From: Melieria omissa
Taxonomy: Eukaryota; Arthropoda; Insecta; Diptera; Ulidiidae
DNA: 64,000 bases
Assembly: GCA_963971225.1 (NCBI GenBank)
Contig: OZ020270.1
Coordinates: 78,074,432-78,138,431, forward strand
Reading direction: 5' to 3'
Positions 1 through 10,284 of the stretch are shown here, piece by piece (positions within the stretch are counted from its first letter, which is position 1; each line of letters begins with the position of its first letter). Under the pieces are notes generated by a model that made no database searches, had not been told where the DNA came from, and saw only the letters and a program-made list of their open reading frames with translations. The position numbers were made by a program, and so were the translations under genes.

Positions 1-1234
1 ATTTCAATCGGCCCTGGGGGCTGAGCTTCTTGAAACTCTGACATGTCCGTATAGGGTGGTTTGCGTTGCAGAGTTTGCACGCGAAGTCTTTTTTCACCTC
101 AGTGTGGAAGTGCTGAGATCTGTTTGGAGGCCGATTTTGAGGAGTATGGAAATTTGAGGGTTGTGGTTTTGGCTTAGCGGGGCGAATGCTATTGAGCCGT
201 TCCACCACCTCGTACCTGCAGGTCAGGAACTCGTCAATTTGCGACCAAAGAAGCAGGTCCTTACAAGATGTTAGGGATTGTTCCCAGAGAGCCAATGTCT
301 CTTCGGGTAATTTCGTACAACAAATATACACGAGCAGCGGATCCCAATTGTCGGTGTCCACGGCCTGGGACCTAAGTACCGACAAACAATTATTGATCGT
401 GCTTTGTATCCGCTGCAGCGCTTCGCTATTTTCGGTAGTAGCCGGAGTAATATTTAACAAGGAACGAATCTGGTTGTCAACCAATATGCGCCTGTTTTCG
501 TAACGGGATTTCAGGGCTTCCCATGCGCGTCCGAAGTTTTCATCGCTTAAGGCAAATTGCTTCACAATTGCACCGGCTTTGCCTTGCGTCTTGTATCGGA
601 GGTGATACAATTTTTGGGCTGGAGTGAGCTTGGGGTGGTTTATGTATACTGCCGTAAACATGTCCCGGAAGGATGGCCACTGCTCATAGCCCCCGAAAAC
701 TGTTTCGGTATCGCAAGGTGGAACTTGTAAGCAAATATTCGGAGTATTTGTTGGTTCTGGGGATCGAACCTGTTCCGTGGGTGGAGGCTGGAGCATCTCA
801 ATGATGTCCGACATCTGAGCCATGCACAACTCGTACTGGTCTGTGCAGGCTTCAATCTTCTGCCGCGCCGACTCCTTGAAACGGTCGGGCTGGCTACTGT
901 CTTCCGCAATGGAGACTGCCTCATATGCATGCATAAGCCTTTCCCATTGGGCTTCCAAATTCTTTCGACGAATTTGGATGAGGGACTTCGTTTGTTCCTC
1001 AATGGGAGTCGTGGAGAATTTTGTGCATAATTGCACGAGCCGATCGGATTCGAAAACAAATTTGGCAACGCTTGGATCGGTTGCTCGGAGAATGGGGGAC
1101 TTGGAGCGCGTTTTTGGGGGCTCTCGTGTGACAGGGTCTGTCAAAAATAAATCGGTTGACACCTTAGGGGGTTGTTTGGAGGCGGTTGACTCCATCGCGT
1201 CGGATTGCTTCTTAGGCGAACGCTCTACCGGCAT
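1..1234 (-). CDS. BEL/Pao retrotransposon Gag, 3' part outside the window
   Basis: An open frame read on the minus strand from an ATG at 1234 to the window edge, about 411 codons with no stop seen. It begins MPVERSPKKQSDAMES. Near residue 180 it has YEQWPSFRDMF, the hallmark of the DUF1759 Gag domain of BEL/Pao elements, and near residue 380 a CX2CX3HX4C zinc knuckle (CKLCNANHPIRTC), also typical of that group. Gag would form the retrotransposon particle and bind RNA in the cytoplasm; in this superfamily it is normally followed in frame by protease, RT, RNase H and integrase, which would lie to the left of the window. The start is chosen because it is the first ATG of the frame. No frameshift or nonsense codon was found in the stretch I translated, so this copy may be fairly young. 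Family call is firm; completeness is unknown. Confidence 0.85.
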   Translation of the reverse strand, partial: MPVERSPKKQSDAMESTASKQPPKVSTDLFLTDPVTREPPKTRSKSPILRATDPSVAKFVFESDRLVQLCTKFSTTPIEEQTKSLIQIRRKNLEAQWERLMHAYEAVSIAEDSSQPDRFKESARQKIEACTDQYELCMAQMSDIIEMLQPPPTEQVRSPEPTNTPNICLQVPPCDTETVFGGYEQWPSFRDMFTAVYINHPKLTPAQKLYHLRYKTQGKAGAIVKQFALSDENFGRAWEALKSRYENRRILVDNQIRSLLNITPATTENSEALQRIQSTINNCLSVLRSQAVDTDNWDPLLVYICCTKLPEETLALWEQSLTSCKDLLLWSQIDEFLTCRYEVVERLNSIRPAKPKPQPSNFHTPQNRPPNRSQHFHTEVKKDFACKLCNANHPIRTCQSFKKLSPQGRLK

Positions 1235-2213
1235 TGAAATAAAAGCGAAGCTTGAGAGAGAGGGGGGTCAGGTGCGAAAAATTCGAAATTAAATTTCCAC
1301 CTGAGAATGGGAATAAACGAAAGGGTTAAAGTAGGCCGCGTCCGCCCGAACGGCTTAAAATTTGAAAAAATCGAAACGTTACACGAATGTGTTAAAGTTG
1401 TTCGATTGAATGGGAAAATGCCTTTAATTGGTTGGCCAACTTTATTAAAAGTATATGGGGTAATACGTGGAATAATTAATAAATTTTTAAATAGGAACCG
1501 CGTAATCCGGAATATGGAAATTTGTATTAATGTTGTATAAAACGAGCAGAAGAAAAACAACAAAAACGAAAATAAATAAAAATGGGTGTGTATGTGTATA
1601 AATGTATGTAAAATGAATGAAAAATAAATATGTATGGGTATGTGTATAAAAGTATGTGAAACAGAAAAATATAAGTGTAAGTGAATGTCAAATTATATTT
1701 TTGAATATAATATTGGTTAATTGTTGTTAGTAAATTTACCAAAATATCTTTAATTTTATAAAGGAGAAAAATAAAATGTTTGTGTATCGGTGGGTTGTGT
1801 TTGTCCCACTGTATGTATATATAGTGTATGTGCCGTGAACGTTTGATATGTACAATTGAAAACTTTTCGACTTTTTCAATGTACTTGGGACGGGTCTTGT
1901 TGTCCCACTGTATGTGATAACGTGTATGTGTGTATTGTGTATGGGTGTATATATGTATATATTTGTATATATAGGCACGATTGAAAATTTTCTAAGTTGA
2001 AGAAAATGTTCAATGTGCCGTGAAAATGAGTAGTTTGTCCCACTGTGTTCGCTTTTGTGCTTTCTTGCTTATGTACATGCACTTGGGCCAAGCAGCTGGA
2101 TTGCGTGCTGCCAAGTGCGTACGTATATTAGTACAGTAAATAGAGACAAATAAATCACATTTACTAAAAAAAAATACTTAATGGCTGAAATTTTGAGGGT
2201 GTGTTCGGGGGCA
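1235..2213 (-). other. Probable BEL/Pao 5' leader, AT-rich, no gene
   Basis: No supported coding sequence. This stretch lies upstream of the BEL Gag on the minus strand. Its plus strand is rich in TATGTGTATG-like simple sequence. The 12-mer TTGTCCCACTGT recurs at about 1801, 1900 and 2035, and GTGCCGTGAA near 1830 and 2016, so part of it is an imperfect direct duplication. It ends at the target duplication of the jockey element. Assignment to the BEL leader rests only on position. Confidence 0.4.
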
Positions 2214-2439
2214 TGTCCTGAGTCTTTTTTTTTTTTTTTTTTTTTTAAACTTCCATTTTTATTACACCTGCCTAATAAAAGGCATCTCGTAATATTCTAA
2301 CATTATTTGGAAATAATTTATGTACTTAGATCAATATCAGAATATACATACATTTACGAATTTAACAAAACACTAGCGTATAACAGTAAGTTAAATCTCA
2401 GGTTACAATACATACAGACAGTTTACAGTACATATTTCA

Positions 2440-5124
2440 TTAAAAATGTCTAGATGGTAAGTCAGAAGTTGTAAGTCGTTTAAGCCTTCGGATTCGCCTT
2501 TCTTCGATCAGGGGTATATGCTGTATTTCGACGTTGCCGTGATTTTTCATGTCAATAATATGTTTCGTGCTGAGTTTTTTTATTGTTTCTTCAACTGTGC
2601 TGATTGAAAGGTCCCGATGCAAAGAGTCGTTTGTGATGTACCAAGGAGCGTCTACTATTTTTCGTATTATTTTTGATTGCGTACGCTGTACAATGTCAAC
2701 GTTTGTTTTGCATGCCGTACCCCATATCTGAATACCATATCTCCAGATAGGAGCAATGACAGTGTTGTATATCAGTAATTTGTTGCTTAGGGATAAGTTT
2801 GATTGTTTGCCTAGAAGCCATTGCAGTTGTCGGAACTTGTTGTTAATCTCATTCTTTTTTTTCTTAATATGTTCACGCCATGTAAGTTTTGCATCAATTG
2901 TCATACCCAGGTATTTTGCCTTATTGTCAATTTGAATTGTGCAATCGTCTATTTTAAGCAGGTGCTGGTTAAAAGATCTGTTGGTGTAGATGACTTCTAC
3001 TGTTTTTTCAGCATTTATCTGGATACCCCAGGTCTTGAACCATCTCACTGTGTCATTTATTATGGTTTGAAGGTTTCGTTCAGCTGTTACAAGTTGCTTG
3101 CTAGATGAAAGCAAAACTGTGTCGTCGGCAAATGTTGCAATCATGCTGTCGTCAAAAGAAGGAACAGGTACGTCCGCGGTATAAATTAAGTATAGAAGAG
3201 GACCTAATACACTGCCTTGAGGAACACCAGCACTCATAGTGCGCATTTCTGAGTCAGCATCTTGAAATTTCACAAAGAAATGTCTATTTTCTAAGTAGCT
3301 TTGCAATAAGTCATAAAAGTCAAGTGGCAGAAAGGATTTTAGCTTGTGGAGTAGACCTTTGTGCCATACACTGTCAAACGCTTTTGCGACGTCCAGATAC
3401 ACTGCCGCACAGTATTTTTTGTCATCAATGTCTTTGTATATCTTATTGACAACTCTGTGAATTTGCTGAGTCGTTGAGTGTTTGCGCCTGAATCCAAATT
3501 GGTGTGTTGGAATTATGTTTTTCTGAGTCAAGATGGGGTCAATTCGTTCAGTGAGAAGTTTTTCGTATACTTTTGATAATGTTGGTAGCAAGCTTATAGG
3601 TCGATATGATGTTGTCTGGGTTGGGGTTTTCCCCGGCTTCACCAGCGCAATAATCTTAGCCACTTTCCAAACCACAGGAAAATATTTTAACCGTGATATT
3701 GCATTGAAAACGTTTCTAATATACACATAGGCTGCGTTTGGTAATTCCTTTAAAACTTTGCCGGATATTAAGTCAAAGCCAGGTGATTTTTTACTTTTAA
3801 GTGTCATAATTTTTCGTCGAATCTCATCAGTTGTCATTTTAGGTATGGGTTTGTTTTGTATTTCTCGCGTTGTTGGTAATATAATTTTTTGTTGGTCAAG
3901 TGGATTTGAAAACGTTCTTTCAAAGTGTTGTGCAAGGATGTCAGCTTTTTGTGTGTTACTTCTGGCCCAAATTCCGCTTGGACTTTTGATCGGTGGTTGA
4001 TGAGGTATAGCGTTGTTTAGGTTTTTCGTTGCTCTCCACAGTGAGTAATGTGTTGACATACTGGGCTCTAAATTCGTCAAATAATTGCTGAGTCTATCTT
4101 CCTTGTCCTTTTTTAACATCATATTAACTTCCTTCGTTATGTCATTAAGCTTAGCTTTGTCTAGTGGGTGTCTGGACCTCTGCCATTGTTTGCGGAGCCG
4201 TCTCTTCTGCTTTATTTTGTTAAGAATGTTATTACTAAGATTTTGCATAAAGCGTTTTGGTCCGAGTGTTGGGGTTGACGCACTTGCAGCTTTGATTACT
4301 ATGTCATTGAAATATGCGATAGATGAGTCGACATCTTTTTTAAACTTTAAGCGGACATTCATCATAAGATTACGGTCGATTAATTCTCTAAAAGACTGCC
4401 AATCAGTTTTAAGGTTATATGGTAGGAATTGTTGTGATAGACGAAGTGGCTGGCTTAAATATGTCAGTATAACGGGGGAGTGGTCGGAAGATAAATCGAA
4501 GCAAGATTCAATTGTCATGCAGTCTGGCTCGATGTTGCGAGTGATGTAAAAGTCAAGTAAGTCTGGAATTTTAACTGGGTCAGAAGGCCAATACGTTGGT
4601 TGTCCACTACTTATGAACCGGCTTTTATTTTCTTTGATGGCATCCAGTAGGTTTCGTCCTTTATTGTTAGTCAATCTAGATCCCCACATAATGTTTTTAG
4701 CATTAAAGTCACCACCAGCTATGTATCGCTTCGCAAGTGTCCGAAGGAAGTTGAAGTAATTTGTTTTGTCATTGTTATATTTAGGCGGGCAATATATTGA
4801 TGAAATGGTTATTGCTCCACATTGATCTTCGATTTCGATTACTGTTGCTTGAATATTATTTAACTTCGAACTTTCCATTTCAGTACATTTTATGTCGTCT
4901 CTAAGAATAATTGCAGTACCACCATGGGCTTTATTTTCAGGGTGATTAGTCGTAAGTATTTTGTATTTGGGGATTTTGAAGTAGGTTTTGTCTGTAAAGT
5001 GCGTTTCTGTAACCAGCATAATGTCAACGCTGTTGTTCGTCAAAAAGGTTTTAACTTCTAAAGCATGTTTGCTGAGTCCGTTTGCATTCCACAGCGCTAT
5101 TTTAATTTTGTTTGCGTTGTCCAT
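2440..5124 (-). CDS. Jockey-clade ORF2: AP endonuclease plus reverse transcriptase
   Basis: 894 codons from ATG at 5124. Residues about 5-235 form an exonuclease-endonuclease-phosphatase domain: WNANG at the start, VTETHF, IYCPP, GGDFNAKN and SDHSPV supply the catalytic Asn, Glu, Asp and His positions. The central part is a reverse transcriptase with SYRPISLLPTLSKV, QFGFRRKHSTTQQ, YLDVAKAFDSVWH, GVPQGSVLGPLLY and the catalytic TFADD box. No RNase H domain follows. The enzyme nicks target DNA and primes reverse transcription on the element RNA. The start overlaps the end of ORF1 by 23 nt in another frame, as is common in jockey-type elements, implying coupled translation. All catalytic boxes are present and the frame is uninterrupted. 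Confidence 0.93.
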   Translation of the reverse strand: MDNANKIKIALWNANGLSKHALEVKTFLTNNSVDIMLVTETHFTDKTYFKIPKYKILTTNHPENKAHGGTAIILRDDIKCTEMESSKLNNIQATVIEIEDQCGAITISSIYCPPKYNNDKTNYFNFLRTLAKRYIAGGDFNAKNIMWGSRLTNNKGRNLLDAIKENKSRFISSGQPTYWPSDPVKIPDLLDFYITRNIEPDCMTIESCFDLSSDHSPVILTYLSQPLRLSQQFLPYNLKTDWQSFRELIDRNLMMNVRLKFKKDVDSSIAYFNDIVIKAASASTPTLGPKRFMQNLSNNILNKIKQKRRLRKQWQRSRHPLDKAKLNDITKEVNMMLKKDKEDRLSNYLTNLEPSMSTHYSLWRATKNLNNAIPHQPPIKSPSGIWARSNTQKADILAQHFERTFSNPLDQQKIILPTTREIQNKPIPKMTTDEIRRKIMTLKSKKSPGFDLISGKVLKELPNAAYVYIRNVFNAISRLKYFPVVWKVAKIIALVKPGKTPTQTTSYRPISLLPTLSKVYEKLLTERIDPILTQKNIIPTHQFGFRRKHSTTQQIHRVVNKIYKDIDDKKYCAAVYLDVAKAFDSVWHKGLLHKLKSFLPLDFYDLLQSYLENRHFFVKFQDADSEMRTMSAGVPQGSVLGPLLYLIYTADVPVPSFDDSMIATFADDTVLLSSSKQLVTAERNLQTIINDTVRWFKTWGIQINAEKTVEVIYTNRSFNQHLLKIDDCTIQIDNKAKYLGMTIDAKLTWREHIKKKKNEINNKFRQLQWLLGKQSNLSLSNKLLIYNTVIAPIWRYGIQIWGTACKTNVDIVQRTQSKIIRKIVDAPWYITNDSLHRDLSISTVEETIKKLSTKHIIDMKNHGNVEIQHIPLIEERRIRRLKRLTTSDLPSRHF

Positions 5125-6409
5125 CTATTTTCGTCACCAACAGCGTAAGTATGTTCATCATATTTGACATTTGGGAAACTAGTTGCTTAATCATATCCTT
5201 TAATTCAGTGAGGTCATTTTGCGTTGTTGCTGTTTTTGGGTAAACGGGTTCAATAGGCGTTTTTTGTGTTAGTGAAGATGCCACTGCTGCATAAGAAATT
5301 CCAGAGGAGACGTTAGCGGAAGCTGGTTGTATTGGGAGAGTATCAGGTTGTTTGGTAGGGACGTCTTTATTTCTTAATGCTGGAAAGCGTTTAATTTTTA
5401 AGGACTTGTATATCATACACCCTTTGTAGTTGGCCGTGTGTTTTTCCCCGCACAGAGCGCATTTTATATCATTAGTTTTTGAACAGTCAGAGGTCTTGTG
5501 TTTTCCAGCACATTTCACGCAGATTGGGCTCTTCGTACAATAATTTTTAGTATGTCCATATTTTTGGCAATTGGAGCATTGAGGTATTGTCCTTTTTTGG
5601 TGGGGTGGTTCGAATGAAACTTTGCAGTGTAGGAGATTTTTAATTTCGTAAACGTCTTTGTTGTTATCTTTCGTCGCTAGTTCAATTGAAAACATAGATA
5701 GGGGCTCTTTGCTTCCTGATTTCAATATGTTGTGAATGTTAATGACATCATGACCTAACTGTTTCATCTCGTCGGCTATGTCGTTTGTATCGGTAGAGTA
5801 GTGCATATTTCTTAAAATTACCCTAAAACCGCGTTGTTCTTTGGGCTTATATGTATAATATTGTGTGTGTTTATCATTAAGTAATTTGATTATTGCCGTA
5901 TAATGTTGCGATTCAAACGGTTGGACCTTAATTTCGGTACTGTTGAGGACTTTAATTTCATATTTTACCTGGTTTAGGTTACTTAGCGCTGTAATCAGAG
6001 GACTTAAACATTGAACATTTTGTATATAAATGGGCGGTGGTTTTGGTGCACGTTTTGCAATTTCATCATTTTTAGACTTATTCGGTTGTTTTGCATCATT
6101 GCAGTCTTGCGACGCGTCGTCACATTCTTCATCGTCGGCCAGTATCTCGAATCTATTTGCTGCTGGTGGTTTGTCGAGCCAGTATGATGTTATTGTTTTT
6201 TGGTTTATATTTGTTGGTTTGTTCTTGTGTTTTTTATTTTTGCTTGCGTTGTTTACATTTCCATCTGGTGAGTTGCGATTCCTCTTTAGCGTTGCTTGGT
6301 CTTCGGTTTCCCTTTGCTGCTTTGATTGTATGGGAGTTGTTGCTGCATATTTCGGCTGTTCTTTTGGTGCAGTAATTTGCCGACCGGCAGAAGAACTAGT
6401 CGCCAGCAT
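5102..6409 (-). CDS. Jockey-clade ORF1: Gag-like zinc-knuckle protein
   Basis: 435 codons from ATG at 6409; the frame is open upstream to a stop near 6538 but has no earlier ATG, so this start is the natural one. The first 130 residues are low-complexity and basic. The middle carries the region that precedes zinc knuckles in jockey-type Gags (PRE_C2HC-like, with GFRVILRNMHYSTD). Three cysteine knuckles follow: CSNCQKYGHTKNYC, CVKCAGKHKTSDC and CALCGEKHTANYKGC. The protein would bind element RNA and make the ribonucleoprotein. The C-terminal tail is predicted to be helical (LKDMIKQLVSQMSNMMN). It overlaps ORF2 by 23 nt. No breaks were seen. Confidence 0.9.
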   Translation of the reverse strand: MLATSSSAGRQITAPKEQPKYAATTPIQSKQQRETEDQATLKRNRNSPDGNVNNASKNKKHKNKPTNINQKTITSYWLDKPPAANRFEILADDEECDDASQDCNDAKQPNKSKNDEIAKRAPKPPPIYIQNVQCLSPLITALSNLNQVKYEIKVLNSTEIKVQPFESQHYTAIIKLLNDKHTQYYTYKPKEQRGFRVILRNMHYSTDTNDIADEMKQLGHDVINIHNILKSGSKEPLSMFSIELATKDNNKDVYEIKNLLHCKVSFEPPHQKRTIPQCSNCQKYGHTKNYCTKSPICVKCAGKHKTSDCSKTNDIKCALCGEKHTANYKGCMIYKSLKIKRFPALRNKDVPTKQPDTLPIQPASANVSSGISYAAVASSLTQKTPIEPVYPKTATTQNDLTELKDMIKQLVSQMSNMMNILTLLVTKIDGQRKQN

Positions 6410-6502
6410 GCTTCCAGTAGTCGAGGCTGTTACTGTTGTACGGGCCGAGAAGGTTGAAGTTGTAGTTGTTGATGTAATGGTTGTTGTAGTTGTCCTGAGT
6501 CT

Positions 6503-7092
6503 AAAACTGAGTTTTCGTATTCGAGGGGGTGGGGGAAGATACTACCCCCTGCTTATTTAGGGGTGAGCTCGTTTTAACTACTTATCTCCGGTGCTATTGC
6601 TCGTACCGACAAGTCCGAGGGATCAAATTTGTGGGGAATAAAATTATCTATCTAATGATAATAAAATCGAGGTCATAGGTCGATTAGGTGAATCGCAATG
6701 GCCGGTCAAAGGTCAAAAGTGAGGGATAGTTTTCGTTTTTCGTGAATACCGTGAAACCGGTAGGTTTTTTCGCATACTGCTTCGATACCATTTTAAAGTA
6801 CTTGAAATTACCTACAAAATGAGTGCTCGAACACTCATCTACTATAAATAGTTTGCCGTCAATCCAACGACCAAGTTGACCGCGCGCGCCGATGTTGAGC
6901 CGCACACGGCGCGAGAAGTACTCATTGCGCATACATTGCACTCTCTACGTGTTCGCACGTACAGCGCGCGCGCTGTGCAGGGGAAATGTGCGAAATGTGC
7001 AGGGGAAATGTGGAAAATAAGCAAACTGCGCAGTTGCGGAACTACTTTTGCGGTATTTTTGATCCAGTTGAATATTGTATATATATATACAA
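6503..7092. other. Unassigned spacer between jockey and Helitron-like element
   Basis: No gene supported. The sequence includes a GC-rich patch near 6880-6975 (CGCGCGCGC-type) and a short duplication (GTGCAGGGGAAATGTG twice near 6975-7010). On the minus strand TGTCGGTACG starts at 6611 and could be an LTR edge of the BEL element, but there is no second LTR to compare with. Confidence 0.3.
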
Positions 7093-7149
7093 CTAGCTGG
7101 GCCCCGCGGCTTCGCACGCAAGCTCTCTTGTTTCACCCGATACAAATTT

Positions 7150-8000
7150 TGAACGCATTGTTGACCCCGTCATATTTTTATTAAAAAAAACAAAAAAACA
7201 TATGTCTATTATCTTTGATATTAAGTGGTTCTAACAACTGTGAAGTCAAAAGGCCCTTTAAATCATGAGTTTTCACATTTACTCTAAACAAATTCTTAAC
7301 CCTTAGTTTATCACGATAGATTTCGATTTTCAAAAATATGAAAAGTACATTTTAATTATTTCCCGATTGAAGTGCTTTTTGTCTAAGTTTAAAGTCAAAA
7401 GGACCAATAAATCGTGTTTCTATGCAAACTGTTAACCCATTGTTGACCCCGTTACATTTTGATTTTCAAAAAAGTGAAAAACACGTGTCAAATTATTTCT
7501 CACTCAGAGTACTTTCACAAAGTTTGAAGTCAGTGGCCGCATTAATTCATGTTTTTTTACAGTTTCGCCATAAAAACTTTTAACCGGTCGTTGACCGATT
7601 TTAATATTTGGAAAAAATTAAAAACACGTATCGAGTTATTTTACATTTGAAGTACTTTCACCAAATTTTAAAGTTCGAAGGCCAAAAAATTGTTTCTTCA
7701 TACATACTTTTAACCCGTCGTTGATCCAGTTAGATTTCGATTTTGAAAATAATGAGAAACGCGTGTATAATTTTTTTATTTCAAGTATTTTTATAATTTT
7801 TGAAGTCAATAGGCCTATCGGTTCATGTTTTTTTCGATTCTACCCTTAAACAAATCTTAACCCATTATTGGTCCAGTTAAATTTTGATTTTCGAAAAATT
7901 ATAAAATACGTATCGAATTATTTTTTGTTTAGAGTATTTTCAGGAAGTTCGAAATCAATATGTCTCTTAAATAACTTTTCTTCATACAACACCTTCACAC
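7150..8000. repeat. Tandem array of about 140-bp modules
   Basis: Six diverged units, each with a TTAACCC..TTGACCC core, then TTTCGATTTTNAAAAA, an ACACGT box and GAAGTCAATAGGCC-like end. Cores lie near 7155, 7298, 7432, 7580, 7711 and 7858, spaced roughly 130-148 bp. Closely similar units also occur at 50650-50870/52800-52860 and at 59570-59760, inside an unrelated TIR transposon. Confidence 0.65.
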
Positions 8001-8242
8001 ATGTTTTGCCCCTTTACACCCTGAATTTAAAAAAATCCCGTCTTAGCGGAGGTTCATTTTTCAAGATGTATCTACAGTTCAATTTTCATGTTCGTAGCTT
8101 CAGCGGTTTGGGCTGAGCGATGATGAATCAATCAATCAGTCAGTCAATTAGAGCAAACAATCTATGTATATAAAAATGGAGGCGGTACCACACCCTCTTG
8201 TCCAGTGCTCACAACTTTCTCCTAGTCGAATTGTGCTACTAA

Positions 8243-8793
8243 CAGCCCTATTCTGGCACTACCGTAACAATTGTTACCCCCCGTAACAATTGAATTGAAT
8301 TTGATTGTTTTCGTATTCTGGAAAAATGGTGACAAGAAGAAAGTTCAAACAATTCACCACTCGAGGTGAAAGCTTTTTTTCTATCAAAACAGCTGTTTTT
8401 TGTATTTTTTCTGTCAAACTGTAAAAAATAAACAAACAAAAAAAGGCAAATGCAGAAAATCTGGCGAAGCAAGTCTTTTTTTTGGAGTTTCTTCACAATG
8501 TATGTATATATTCTTTTAGTTTCTAGAGTTCCTAAGTTTAAGCGCACGACACGTCGCGACGCAGGAGCAGCTGAAGCATTTTTTTCAGTTTCTCAAGGCG
8601 CATTTGAATACGAAATTTGAATTTTATAATTTTTGTATGCTTGTCACCTGCTCCTACGGAGGTAACAAATTTCGAAACAATTGTCACCTTTTGAGCTTTT
8701 GAATTTGCTCCAGAATACCAAAAAGTGACAATTGTTACCAAGTATTCAATTGTTACCGAGGTGACTATTGTTTCGGTTGCCAGAATAGGGCTG
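8243..8793. mobile_element. MITE with PIF/Harbinger-type ends, copy 1
   Basis: 551 bp bounded by inverted CAGCCCTATTCTGGCA ends and flanked by the trinucleotide TAA on both sides (8240-8242, 8794-8796). A 3-bp TWA duplication with CAG-type ends is the PIF/Harbinger signature. Interior is AT-rich and noncoding, with repeated GTAACAATTGTTACC-like boxes near each end. It interrupts the Helitron-like element 1. A related element with the same ends is at 23897-24800. Confidence 0.78.
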
Positions 8794-8839
8794 TAAGTGG
8801 AAAGTTCGTACCAAGTTTCACTGATGTGTGTGTGTACTG

Positions 8840-9800
8840 CATAACTGTCTGAGCATAAAAAATGTGCCACGCCCTTTGACCAACGCCCTATTCCCTCTAT
8901 TGAAAGATATGATTAAGTGGTAGGTTCATACCAAGTTTTATTGATGTACGACTTACAGTTCTGCTGCATAAAAAATTTGCCACGCCCCTTGTTCAACGCC
9001 CATAAAATATTATCGGTAGAATGACACTTCTATGGGACGATGGCATATTCAATTTCAATACTGTGCGGCTTACGATTCCGGAGCTATTCCATATAAAAGA
9101 TTAGAGTTGTATGGACGGAGCCACGCCCTCGTGTTAAATACCCGCTTCATTCCTCTGCCGAAAGATATGACTGAATGGTAAATTCGTACTAAGTTTCATT
9201 CATGTGCGACTAACAGTTCCAAAATTATGCGGATAGTTTGGGTCAAAAAAAATGTGCCACGCCCCTTGTCTAACGTCCATAAAATTTTAACATTGGAATA
9301 ACACATCTATGAGGCGACGCCTCACTAATTTTCAATGCTGTGCGACTTACAATTCCGAAGCTATTCCATTTAAAAGAAATTAATTGTATGGTCGGTGCCA
9401 CACCCCTTTGTTCAATACCCACCTTATTCCCTCTGCCGAAAGATATGATTAATTGGTAGGTTCATACCAAGTTTCATTGATGTACGACTTACAGTTCTGC
9501 TGCATAAAAAATGTGCCACGCCCCTTGTTCAACGCCCATAAAATTTTAACAGTAGAATGACACATCTATGAAACGACGGTACACCAAATTTCAATATTGT
9601 GCGACTTACAATTCCGAAGCTATTCCATTTAAAAGATTTAAGTTGTATGGGCGGTGCCACACCCCCTTGTCCAATACCCACCCCATTCCGTCGGTCGAAG
9701 GACATGATTAAATAGTAAGTGTGAACTAAATTTAATTGATGTGTGACTTATGGTTCCAAAGTTATTGTCTAAAAATGTATTCTGGTGGCGCCACGCCCCG
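8840..9800. repeat. Tandem array of about 265-bp GCCACGCCC modules
   Basis: Repeated units carry GCCACGCCCCTTGTNCAACGCCC, then AAAATTTTAACAG, TGACACATCTATG, TTTCAATNNTGTGCGACTTACAATTCCGAAG and GGGCGGTGCCACACCC. Starts recur near 8980, 9256 and 9517, that is every 260-276 bp. The same module, in reverse orientation, makes up most of the second Helitron-like element at 32440-33720. Confidence 0.7.
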
Positions 9801-10284
9801 TTTTCCCGACTTTTCTTTTTTTATAAACCTTCACGTAACAATTTCGAACAAACCCGCCGAAGGAAGTATCCAAGTTGGTCCAGCCGTTCTCGAGTGATAC
9901 GCAGTCGAATGGACCACGATTCATTTTTATATATATAGATATTAAACGGCAAATAATTGGTTTTTTTTTTATATTTAACGAGGAGGAAGCATCGAAAGCC
10001 TAACCCCGTGAGTGTGAGACTTTAACACACTAAACCTCCTCACGTCAGATGCCGGTTACCCCTCCGGACACTACCGTCAAGTTTTTCATCGGAGGGCGTA
10101 TTTGAGCACTAGGCTCGGCGTTCGTCACTGATCCCGTGCTGTTCGTCTCAAGTTGCACTTACTTGTCCTCCCATCTGTCAATTAAATAAGCTACCCTGTT
10201 CAGTTCGTCAGTTCGCCTTCCTCCCGATCGGCACTATGTCCCGTTTGTTTGTCTCCGTACTGAAAACGTTCGTCTATGCCGTAC

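Larger units (their letters stand above)
2226..6490 (-). mobile_element. Full-length jockey-clade non-LTR retrotransposon
   Basis: A complete two-ORF element on the minus strand: an 81-bp 5' leader (6410-6490), ORF1 (6409-5102), ORF2 (5124-2440), a short 3' UTR and a poly(A) tail seen as a T run at 2226-2246. It is flanked by a perfect 12-bp direct repeat TGTCCTGAGTCT at 2214-2225 and 6491-6502, a target-site duplication that fixes both ends. Both ORFs are open through all expected motifs. The intact frames, long tail and perfect duplication indicate a recent insertion, and the copy could still be active. It sits inside what appears to be the leader of a BEL element. Clade assignment (jockey) rests on the ORF1 knuckles plus the FADD-type RT and lack of an RNase H domain. 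Confidence 0.93.
7093..9939 (-). mobile_element. Helitron-like non-autonomous element 1
   Basis: Read on the minus strand the block starts TCTATATATATAAAAATG at 9939 and ends GGGCCCAGCTAG at 7093, with A before the TC and T after the CTAG. That is the A^TC...CTAG^T arrangement of Helitrons, which insert between A and T without a target duplication. It has no Rep/helicase coding sequence. The interior is built from two kinds of diverged tandem modules (about 140 bp at 7150-8000, about 265 bp at 8840-9800) and is interrupted by a PIF-type MITE at 8243-8793. A second 5'-like start (TCTATGTATATAAAAATGG) appears near 8161 on the plus strand, so the block may be a composite of two elements. The Helitron call is inference from the ends. 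Confidence 0.6.

Noticed and set aside
6030..6560. Plus-strand ORF of 176 codons
   Set aside because: Antisense of jockey ORF1; the minus strand has a clear Gag with zinc knuckles.
6611..6616. BEL LTR edge (TGTCGG on the minus strand)
   Set aside because: Only a TG/CA-type end without a second LTR or duplication; kept as a remark only.
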